DNA from: Flavobacterium seoulense
GTDB lineage: Bacteria > Bacteroidota > Bacteroidia > Flavobacteriales > Flavobacteriaceae
DNA length: 64,000 nucleotides
Reading direction: 5' to 3'
Assembly: GCF_000695795.1 (NCBI RefSeq)
Contig: NZ_JNCA01000013.1
Location: 62,001-126,000, forward strand
Below the pieces are notes generated by a model. The model searched no databases, was not told the origin of the DNA, and saw only the letters and a list, made by a program, of their open reading frames with translations. Below, piece by piece: positions 56,239 to 62,252 of the stretch (positions within the stretch are counted from its first letter, which is position 1; the number at the start of each line of letters is the position of its first letter). Position numbers and translations under genes: made by a program.

Positions 56239-56395
56239 CGAATCGAAATTTAGTAAAAGCCAATGCCTCTAAAGTCGATTTTAGAATTAACTACAACTAC
56301 ACCATCGCCCCTCAAAAACCAAATTAAAAAAAGCACAATTTGCTCTTGAAGAACTAAAAGGCTTGCTTTATAAACATGGTATTGTTGTGGAGTAA
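56239..56395 (+). pseudogene. Gene remnant with frameshift
   Basis: Two frames read as protein across a poly-A run near 56325. The first reads NLVKANASKVDFRINYNYTI and then APQKPN to a stop. The second, in another frame, reads KKAQFALEELKGLLYKHGIV and ends VE-stop at 56395. Joined, they look like the C-terminus of one lost protein with a frameshift in the A-rich stretch. No start and no family recognised. It makes up most of a 321-bp gap before the nuclease. Confidence 0.4.
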
Positions 56396-56478
56396 ATTAG
56401 TTTTCAAAATATTTTTTTGTAAGAATATTTTAACATATTTGAAAACAAATAATACGCATTAATAATTAATAAAACTTG

Positions 56479-56523
56479 CGCATAACATGCCGTTTTGGAA
56501 CAAAACATGTCAAATTTATGCGT
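56479..56523. repeat. Nested inverted repeat upstream of the nuclease cassette
   Basis: CGCATAA (56479-56485) pairs with TTATGCG (56517-56523). Inside, CATG and TTTTG face CAAAACATG with a 3-nt bulge. With GCATAAC at 56480-56486 and GTTAGGC at 56534-56540, the 61-bp block has the rough shape of an attC site. One core base deviates from RYYYAAC. Confidence 0.5.
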
Positions 56524-56533
56524 GTATAAACTA

Positions 56534-56550
56534 GTTAGGCGCAACCATAA
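56534..56550. repeat. Left boundary core of cassette-like element
   Basis: GTTAGGCGCAACCATAA. The GTTAGGC part fits the integron core GTTRRRY. The same 17-nt block recurs as GTTACAAACAACCATAA at 57458-57474, 924 bp downstream, with 13 of 17 bases identical. Confidence 0.6.
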
Positions 56551-56559
56551 AAGCAACTT

Positions 56560-57324
56560 ATGATAACAACAGAAAGATTAGAACAACTAATTGATAAAGG
56601 TCAAGCAGTCTTAAGAACGCACGTTCCAAATCCTCCAAATATGATTGGCTTTACTACTTTAAACGGTGGGCAATTTACAGCATGGCAAACTCAGACATTA
56701 AGTTATTTACAATCAAATCTTTCTTCAGAAAACCAATATATTCTTTCTTTCAGAGCCAATGTAAAAAGAGGTTATACTAGTGATGTCAACAAAGGAATTG
56801 GAATATTACGATCATTAATCGAAGATATTAATTTAGGTCTTTTTGAAAATAATACTGTTGAAGAAAATTTTAATCCTACTAATTCTTTGCTAACTATTCT
56901 CGAGAGATTTCATTTAGTAGTCAGACAACTTCGGAACCGATATGATTCAAGAAACACTCTTGACGTTAACGATGAGTATGATGTTCAAAACTTACTACAT
57001 TCTCTTTTAATTCTCCACTTTGATGATATACGAGCTGAAGAATGGACTCCAAGTTATGCGGGTAAAAGTAGTAGAATGGATTTTTTATTAAAAGATTATA
57101 AAATTATAATCGAGGTAAAAAAAACTAGAAGTAATCTAAGAGCTAAAGAAGTTGGTTCGCAACTAATTGAAGATATTGCGAGATATAAAACTCATCCAGA
57201 TTGTGAAACTTTAATATGCTTTGTTTATGATCCTGAAGGTTTAGTTGGAAATCCTAGAGGATTAGAAAATGACCTAAGTAGTGATGATAATAATTTAAGA
57301 GTTAGAGTGTATATTCGACCTTAA
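56560..57324 (+). CDS. PD-(D/E)XK nuclease, DpnII/MboI type
   Basis: 254 residues. The N-terminal 130 residues are helical (ending VRQLRNRYDSR). The C-terminal half is a DpnII/MboI-type nuclease domain: LLHSLLILHFDDIRAEEWTP, then SYAGKSSRMDFLL with the active-site Asp, and KIIIEVKKTR with the Glu-x-Lys. The domain ends SQLIEDIARYKTHPDCETLI and YDPEGLVGNPRG. This is a metal-dependent DNA or RNA nuclease. No methyltransferase, antitoxin or other partner is beside it, and it sits alone between integron-like sites. The start ATG is 19 bp after the left core. Confidence 0.88.
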   Translation: MITTERLEQLIDKGQAVLRTHVPNPPNMIGFTTLNGGQFTAWQTQTLSYLQSNLSSENQYILSFRANVKRGYTSDVNKGIGILRSLIEDINLGLFENNTVEENFNPTNSLLTILERFHLVVRQLRNRYDSRNTLDVNDEYDVQNLLHSLLILHFDDIRAEEWTPSYAGKSSRMDFLLKDYKIIIEVKKTRSNLRAKEVGSQLIEDIARYKTHPDCETLICFVYDPEGLVGNPRGLENDLSSDDNNLRVRVYIRP

Positions 57325-57331
57325 TGGCAGC

Positions 57332-57464
57332 GCCTAACAGCGGTTTTGCGCCATTGCTGAATTTGTTGCAAAAGTTCATTTTTATTTCTTAATTTAGTTT
57401 TTGTGTAGCCGAGCGAACTCAGTTTCAATTTCCGCAGCGGACGCAAAGCCACAGGACGTTACAA
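57332..57464. other. attC-like recombination site
   Basis: GCCTAAC at 57332-57338 (fits RYYYAAC) begins 7 bp after the nuclease stop; GTTACAA at 57458-57464 ends the block. GCGGTTTTGCGC just inside faces ACGCAAAGCCAC at 57441-57452, giving the R''-L''...L'-R' layout of integron attC sites, 133 bp long. GCCTAAC is the exact complement of GTTAGGC at the left edge of the same gene, as expected when a cassette closes into a circle. Confidence 0.55.
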
Positions 57465-57509
57465 ACAACCATAAGTAATATATAATCTTCAAAAAATCTC
57501 AACAATATA

Positions 57510-57538
57510 AACTCCGCAGCTGCGGAGTTTTATTTTTT
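57510..57538. terminator. Perfect palindrome with T-run
   Basis: AACTCCGC-AGCT-GCGGAGTT, a perfect 20-bp palindrome, then TTATTTTTT. Terminator-like for transcripts leaving the nuclease cassette. Confidence 0.6.
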
Positions 57539-57600
57539 ACGCCACTCAAATCCCATAAATACTCATATAGTCCGTCAAGTCCGCAATCTAAGGCGATAAG

Positions 57601-57835
57601 CAAGTTGGAATTTGTAAAATATTCGAACTAAATTACATAGACCACCAAAGAAATTGCAAAAGTGCTTGAGCATTTTCAAACTGTCGTTGAGGAAATTGCA
57701 GAAGCCTTTGAGGAAGTTACAAAAGTACTTGAGGATTATCAAACTACCGTTGAGGAAATTACAAAAGCCTTAGAACATTGAGGAAATGTCTTTGAGGAAA
57801 TTGCAACAGAAGCATAGGAAACTGCATATAATACC
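57601..57835 (+). pseudogene. Eroded coiled-coil repeat ORF
   Basis: One frame reads KLEFVKYSN, stop, IT, stop, TTKEIAKVLEHFQTVVEEIA, EAFEEVTKVLEDYQTTVEEI, TKALEH, stop, GNVFEEIATEA, stop. Two repeat units of about 66 nt (KVLEHFQTVVEEIAEAFEEV and KVLEDYQTTVEEITKALE) are clear. Four in-frame stops of all three types show that it is no longer coding. No start is visible. Confidence 0.5.
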
Positions 57836-57890
57836 ATTTATATTTAAAAACTATTCTTATTATCTATTAGAATTGATGAACGTTATTAGT

Positions 57891-57987
57891 TTTTACACAG
57901 AGATAAGCAAAGCTAACACAGAGATTCACGAAGATTAAATTAACTTAGCGAATCTCTGTTTGATTTCCTCTGTGAATCTCTGTAAAA
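57891..57987. repeat. 97-bp imperfect palindrome of ACAGAGATT words
   Basis: TTTTACACAGAGAT...ACACAGAGATTCACGAAG is mirrored by CTTAGCGAATCTCTGT...CTCTGTGAATCTCTGTAAAA. Similar words occur in other intergenic tracts of the window. No frame. Confidence 0.55.
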
Positions 57988-58001
57988 TATAAATAAATTA
58001 A

Positions 58002-58041
58002 AAAATCCCATCTCGTTCACAAAAAAACGAGGTGGGATTTT
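58002..58041 (-). terminator. Terminator of the DUF2911 gene
   Basis: A 16-bp stem AAAATCCCACCTCGTT against AACGAGATGGGATTTT (one G-T) with A-run and T-run flanks, 24 bp after the stop. Confidence 0.85.
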
Positions 58042-58064
58042 CCATTTATAAAAGACTGGAAATA

Positions 58065-58907
58065 TTACCTACTCCATTCTTCAATACTAGCTTTATTCAT
58101 TTCGACATATTCCTTATTTCCTGCTGCTTCCGAAGCCGAAATTGACCATTTAGCTGTTTCGATAGCACCTTTTTTATCTCCTTCTTTTGCCTGAATTAAT
58201 GATTTTAATCTTAGGTAATAAAACGGAACATTCTTAGACATTTCGACTGCTTTATCAATATATGATCTTCCTTTTGCTATATCACCATTCGACTGATAAT
58301 AATACTGAGCTGCAGAATAATATTCTTCCGGTGTAGGTCCTGCTAATGTTTTTTCGATACTTGCTATAGCTATTTTTTTAGTAGGTACTTCAAATTTTAA
58401 AGACACATATGAGTTCTCCCATAAAATATCTAAAGTAGCCGAACTAGTATCTAAATTATTAATGGCTAAAGTAAAAGTTTCTACCGGTCTTGTTAAAGTT
58501 TCTTCTTTAACTGTAGTTTTCAAAGCTACTTTTGACTCATCAAAATCCTTAGGTGTTCCCCAATTATCAGTTGTAGTATAAAATAATACTTCCCATTTTT
58601 GAATATTCGGAATAGTATAAATGGCATACTTTCCTTTTTTTAAAGTCTTTCCGTCAATAACAACATCATCACCAAAAGTAATTATCGAATTATCATTGGC
58701 ACCTGTTCTCCATAATTGACCAAAAGGAACTAAATTACCTAAAACTGATCTTCCTCTTGCCGAAGGACGTGAATACACAATTTCAACATCAGTTAAACCA
58801 ACCACCTGTTTTACAACAGCTTTCGGACTCGTTTCAGGAAGTCTCACCTGAGCTTCTACAGCAAAATGAGAAATAATTAGGAACAGTACAATATATAATC
58901 TTTTCAT
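58065..58907 (-). CDS. Secreted DUF2911 protein
   Basis: 280 residues from the ATG at 58907; a 14-residue upstream extension has no signal-like start. Signal peptide (SHFAVEAQ), then a beta-sandwich DUF2911 domain (VGLTDVEIVYSRPSARGRSV, LVPFGQLWRTGANDNSIITF, DNWGTPKDFDESKVAL). The last 80 residues are helical, TPR-like (EEYYSAAQYYYQSNGDIAKGR). The domain is widespread in Bacteroidota; its function is unknown. Confidence 0.88.
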   Translation of the reverse strand: MKRLYIVLFLIISHFAVEAQVRLPETSPKAVVKQVVGLTDVEIVYSRPSARGRSVLGNLVPFGQLWRTGANDNSIITFGDDVVIDGKTLKKGKYAIYTIPNIQKWEVLFYTTTDNWGTPKDFDESKVALKTTVKEETLTRPVETFTLAINNLDTSSATLDILWENSYVSLKFEVPTKKIAIASIEKTLAGPTPEEYYSAAQYYYQSNGDIAKGRSYIDKAVEMSKNVPFYYLRLKSLIQAKEGDKKGAIETAKWSISASEAAGNKEYVEMNKASIEEWSR

Positions 58908-58958
58908 AATTCGGTATTTTTTAAATTCAAATTTACAATTTCTAGGCAACTACAGCTG

Positions 58959-59633
58959 TTAATTATTGCATAATTTAGAATCCAAATCTTTAACGCTGGA
59001 GTAATTTAATTCGTCAAAATGATTAACAACAAAATCAGCTATGGACAAATCCTGATTCTTAGAATGCAAGCTGTTGTAGCCTATACACAAAATCCCTGCC
59101 GCTTTTGAAGCTATAAGTCCATTTGTACTGTCTTCGATAACAATACAGCTTTCTTTTGGAGCAATCGATAAACTTGCGGCGTGTTCAAAAATTGCCGGAT
59201 GTGGTTTTGATTTTGGAAAATCTTCACCACTTACTTTATGTGTAAAATATTGATGCAAATCAAAACGATTAAAAATACGTTCGATAGTTACTTTTGAAGC
59301 TGATGAAGCCAAAATTAACTGTACTCCATTTTGATGTAAATCTTCAATTAAATTTCTAACTCCTGCTAATAATTCCAAATCCTTTTTGGTATCAAAAGCA
59401 TCATTAAAAATACTGCGTTTTCTTTGAATCAAATCCTCAACTTCCTGTTCCAGTTTAAAAATATCTTTTAATTTCTGAAAAATATTTCGCGTCGAATTTC
59501 CCGTAAAAGAAGTATATAATTCTTCACTTACTTCGATGTTTAATTCAGCAAATTGTTTGTAATAAGCATAACGGTGTACCGGTTCTGTATCGACAATCAC
59601 ACCGTCCATGTCAAAAATTACTGTTTGTATCAT
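58959..59633 (-). CDS. HAD-superfamily phosphatase (beta-phosphoglucomutase-like)
   Basis: 224 residues. Motif I DMDGVIVDTEP with both catalytic Asp, motif II LASSAS, motif III Lys in KSKPHPAIF, motif IV VIEDSTNG. Cap domain between. Phosphatase or sugar phosphomutase for small phosphates; substrate not determined. The downstream gene on this strand is DUF2911, 51 bp away. Confidence 0.9.
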   Translation of the reverse strand: MIQTVIFDMDGVIVDTEPVHRYAYYKQFAELNIEVSEELYTSFTGNSTRNIFQKLKDIFKLEQEVEDLIQRKRSIFNDAFDTKKDLELLAGVRNLIEDLHQNGVQLILASSASKVTIERIFNRFDLHQYFTHKVSGEDFPKSKPHPAIFEHAASLSIAPKESCIVIEDSTNGLIASKAAGILCIGYNSLHSKNQDLSIADFVVNHFDELNYSSVKDLDSKLCNN

Positions 59634-59648
59634 TTTTATTTTTTTTAG

Positions 59649-59680
59649 TTGCTAAGTTTCTAAGTTACTGAGATTCTAAG
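59649..59680. repeat. 8-bp tandem repeat
   Basis: Four 8-bp units TTGCTAAG, TTTCTAAG, TTACTGAG, ATTCTAAG in direct order between the HAD and tcdA genes. Noncoding. Confidence 0.65.
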
Positions 59681-59717
59681 CTTTTTTTACTTCCTAATTT
59701 TCCCAGCTTCCTACTCC

Positions 59718-60440
59718 TTACTTTTCACTTTTAAGCAAATGACGAATTACCGTTTCAGCAGCGTGTAAACCAAACAAACAAGGCATATAACTATTGGTTC
59801 CGTAAAAAGATTTCTTGAAATTAGTTCCATCTGTTCTTTTCACACTGCCTTCATCTGGTTTTTCGGTAGAAAATACGGCTTTCACTCCTCTACTCACACC
59901 CATTTTTTTAAGACGCTTACGCACCACTTTGGCTAACGGACAAACATCGGTTTTACTAATATCTTTTACCACTACTTTACTGGCCAGCATTTTTCCGCCG
60001 GCACCCATATTAGAAATAATTTTCACGCCTTTTTTCTTAGCGCCTACAATTAAATTCAATTTTGGAGTAATGCTATCAATACAGTCTAAAACGTAATCAA
60101 AATCGGTACTTATAATTTCGAAAGCACGCTCCGGAGAAAGAAATTCCTGTACGCGCGTCAATTGCAATTCAGGATTAATATCCATTAATCTATCGCCAAC
60201 AATGGTAATTTTTGGTTGACCTACAGTAGAATGCAAAGCTGGTAATTGTCGGTTAATATTAGTAATATCGACTACATCACCATCTACAATTGTCATTTTT
60301 CCTACTCCTGCTCTGGCTAAAAATTCGGCTGCAAACGAACCAACACCACCTAATCCTACTACAAGTACATGTGCATTTTGTAGTTTTTCTAATCCTTCTT
60401 TTCTAAATAATAATTCAGCTCTTTCGGTCCATTCAGCCAT
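59718..60440 (-). CDS. tcdA: tRNA threonylcarbamoyladenosine dehydratase TcdA
   Basis: 240 residues. ThiF/E1-like fold with VLVVGLGGVGSFAAEFLARAG nucleotide loop, the Arg and Asp of TNINRQ, and KLNLIVGAKKKGVKIISNMGAG. It cyclises t6A at position 37 of tRNAs that read ANN codons. The cysteine relay common to such enzymes is in KTDVCPLAK. The gene ends 84 bp from the HAD gene, with 8-bp repeats between. Confidence 0.93.
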   Translation of the reverse strand: MAEWTERAELLFRKEGLEKLQNAHVLVVGLGGVGSFAAEFLARAGVGKMTIVDGDVVDITNINRQLPALHSTVGQPKITIVGDRLMDINPELQLTRVQEFLSPERAFEIISTDFDYVLDCIDSITPKLNLIVGAKKKGVKIISNMGAGGKMLASKVVVKDISKTDVCPLAKVVRKRLKKMGVSRGVKAVFSTEKPDEGSVKRTDGTNFKKSFYGTNSYMPCLFGLHAAETVIRHLLKSEK

Positions 60441-60470
60441 AATTAAAATGTATTTGTTTATTTTGGTAAT

Positions 60471-61121
60471 TTATTTATTGGTAAAAACACTATCAAAAGT
60501 GTTCGAAATTATTTGTTGTAATTCTGCTATCGTTATCTTTCTATATTTTGCTGCTAAAGCATACACTTCTTCAATACTATAATCAGAAGTATCGGTTTCT
60601 AAGAAAAATCGATTTTCGGGAACATTGTTAAAAACATGTTCTAATTCTGGATTCAGCAATAAATATCTCCCAAATGACAGATAAAATCCGTTATCTAAAA
60701 GTTGTTTTGCCAATTGCTCTTTTTTTGAAAATCCATGAATGATTACAGGAATTGTAATCTTCAGTTTATTTTTTAACTCTATTAATTCCTGAAAAGCATG
60801 CACGCAATGTATCACTACTGGTTTTTGAAATTTTTCGGCTAATAAGAATTGTTTTTCCAAAACATTCAGCTGAATTTCAAAAGCGGTTTCGCTGCGCTTG
60901 TCTAAACCACATTCCCCAATAGCCAGACATTCGGGCAATGCTGCTTTTTGTTCTAAAATTTCAAAATCGCTTTCCAGTCTATCCTCATTAATATATAAAG
61001 GATGAATTCCAATGGAATAATTAGGTAAACCAGTATCAAATTCCTGCGGATATTGATTCACTAATTCCAGAACATGTTCCTGATTTTTAAACTCGTGGGT
61101 ATGTAAATTAAAATACTGCAT
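60471..61121 (-). CDS. TatD-family hydrolase
   Basis: 216 residues, about 40 shorter than E. coli TatD. Metal-binding motifs: FNLHTHEF, IGECGLDK, VIHCVHAFQEL, VIIHGFS, FFLETDTSDYS. A metal-dependent DNase/peptide-bond or deaminase-like fold; the Bacteroidota short form is common. Its start shares a base with the DUF1684 stop (TAATG), so translation is coupled. Confidence 0.9.
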   Translation of the reverse strand: MQYFNLHTHEFKNQEHVLELVNQYPQEFDTGLPNYSIGIHPLYINEDRLESDFEILEQKAALPECLAIGECGLDKRSETAFEIQLNVLEKQFLLAEKFQKPVVIHCVHAFQELIELKNKLKITIPVIIHGFSKKEQLAKQLLDNGFYLSFGRYLLLNPELEHVFNNVPENRFFLETDTSDYSIEEVYALAAKYRKITIAELQQIISNTFDSVFTNK

Positions 61122-61723
61122 TAGTCATGAAATTTTTTAACTCCTGCACGAATAGCCACTTTTAAATCATTTTCCAAAGGTACTTTTGGACAAGAATAAC
61201 GGTAATTATAAGCACAATACGGATTGTACGAAGTATTAAAATCGATTGTTATAGTATTTCCTTTTGGAATTTTTAAATCAATATATTTTCCGCCTATGTA
61301 ACTTTCCTTACCTGATGTTTCATCAAAAAAAGGCAAGAACAAATCGCCTTTATAATCTGGATTTCTGGCCGAAACCACATCCTGATAAAGATTTAGTTTG
61401 CATTTTTTGCCATTTATTTCAAAATGAGCTTCTCCATATTTTACAAAAATAGGTGTTCTGTCTGTAGAAGTTTTCATTTGAAATGGCTTCTCTTTTGGAG
61501 TTCTCACAAAACGTGCGTTCACAAAATACGTTTTACTTATTGGATAAAAATCCAAACCTTTAAACGATGCTAAATCGTTTGCCTCAAGCGGACTCGTTTT
61601 AGCATTGGCATATTCTTTATTTAATTCCTGCTGGTACTTTTTGGCTGCAGCATAATCAAATTTCTTTTGGCTAAAGCCAAAAACACTTTGCATAAAAATA
61701 ACAGTTAACAGAATATACCTCAT
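61121..61723 (-). CDS. DUF1684 protein, exported
   Basis: 200 residues from the ATG at 61723; a 25-residue upstream extension also reads hydrophobic, but MRYILLTVIFMQSVFGFSQ is a compact signal peptide. The domain shows PISKTYFVNARFVRTPKEKPFQM, FVKYGEAHFEINGKKCKLNLYQ, LFLPFFDETSGKESYIGGKYIDL, and a terminal YNPYCAYNYRYSCPKVPLEN with conserved cysteines. Function of the family is not established. Coupled to TatD. Its upstream gap with blaI holds three operator-like dyads. Confidence 0.85.
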   Translation of the reverse strand: MRYILLTVIFMQSVFGFSQKKFDYAAAKKYQQELNKEYANAKTSPLEANDLASFKGLDFYPISKTYFVNARFVRTPKEKPFQMKTSTDRTPIFVKYGEAHFEINGKKCKLNLYQDVVSARNPDYKGDLFLPFFDETSGKESYIGGKYIDLKIPKGNTITIDFNTSYNPYCAYNYRYSCPKVPLENDLKVAIRAGVKKFHD

Positions 61724-61809
61724 CTTCAAAATTTTAAGCAAAAATAGTTTAAAACTTAGAAAGCCACAAAGTATGAAGCAGATAATATTTGCCAGCAAAA
61801 CTGTTTTAA

Positions 61810-61865
61810 AACTAAAAACTTAGTTAAATAACTATAAAAATAGTTTTAAAACTAAAAATATAGTT
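61810..61865. promoter_or_regulatory. Three operator dyads at 20-bp period (blaI promoter)
   Basis: AACTA-N6-TAGTT occurs at 61810-61825, 61830-61845 and 61850-61865. All three have the same arms and 6-nt spacer and begin exactly 20 bp apart. The last dyad's final base is the first base of the -7 element. BlaI/MecI repressors bind dyads in their own promoters, so these are probable BlaI sites. Confidence 0.7.
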
Positions 61866-61872
61866 ATATTTG
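61865..61872 (+). promoter_or_regulatory. -7 promoter element of blaI
   Basis: TATATTTG, exact TANNTTTG, 18 bp before the start codon. The dyads cover the region just upstream, so a bound repressor would block it. Confidence 0.5.
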
Positions 61873-61890
61873 AATTTAAATTAAATAACC

Positions 61891-62247
61891 ATGGAAAAAT
61901 TAACCAACAAAGAAGAAGAAATCATGCAAATTTTATGGAAGCTCGAAAAAGCTTTTGTAAAAGAAGTAATGGCTGAAATCGCAGATGAAAAACCACATTA
62001 TAATACGCTTTCAACCATTATCAGGAATCTGGAAGAAAAAGGATATGTTTCTTATAATGCTTTTGGGAAAACGCATCAATATTTCCCGATTGTAAAAATG
62101 GAGGATTATCGTAAAAAATTCATGAACACTGCCATTGAGACTTATTTCAACAGTTCATATAAAAATATGGTTAGTTTTTTTGCGAAAGAAGAGAAAATAT
62201 CTGCCGAAGAATTACGGGAAATTTTAGCCATGATTGAAAAAAAATAA
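61891..62247 (+). CDS. blaI: BlaI/MecI/CopY-family repressor
   Basis: 118 residues, single winged helix-turn-helix domain: LTNKEEEIMQILWKLEKAFVKEV, YNTLSTIIRNLEEKGYVSYNAFGK, and a C-terminal dimerisation helix (ISAEELREILAMIEKK). In the classic system, an M56 membrane protease cleaves this repressor after sensing a signal. The M56 gene follows by 5 bp. No beta-lactamase gene is nearby, so its controlled genes are probably this pair itself and perhaps DUF1684. Confidence 0.93.
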   Translation: MEKLTNKEEEIMQILWKLEKAFVKEVMAEIADEKPHYNTLSTIIRNLEEKGYVSYNAFGKTHQYFPIVKMEDYRKKFMNTAIETYFNSSYKNMVSFFAKEEKISAEELREILAMIEKK

Positions 62248-62252
62248 TCGCT

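Larger units (their letters stand above)
57325..58064. other. 740-bp gene-free accessory stretch
   Basis: Holds, in order: the attC-like site, a perfect 20-bp palindrome with T-run (57510-57538), an eroded coiled-coil repeat (57640-57830), a 97-bp imperfect palindrome of ACAGAGATT words (57891-57987) and the terminator of the DUF2911 gene. No intact reading frame. Confidence 0.6.

Noticed and set aside
56560-57324. Complete type II restriction-modification system
   Set aside because: No methyltransferase or specificity gene within several kb.
57640-57830. CRISPR-like or satellite array
   Set aside because: Only two to three degenerate units, no spacers, and a clear lost reading frame explains them better.
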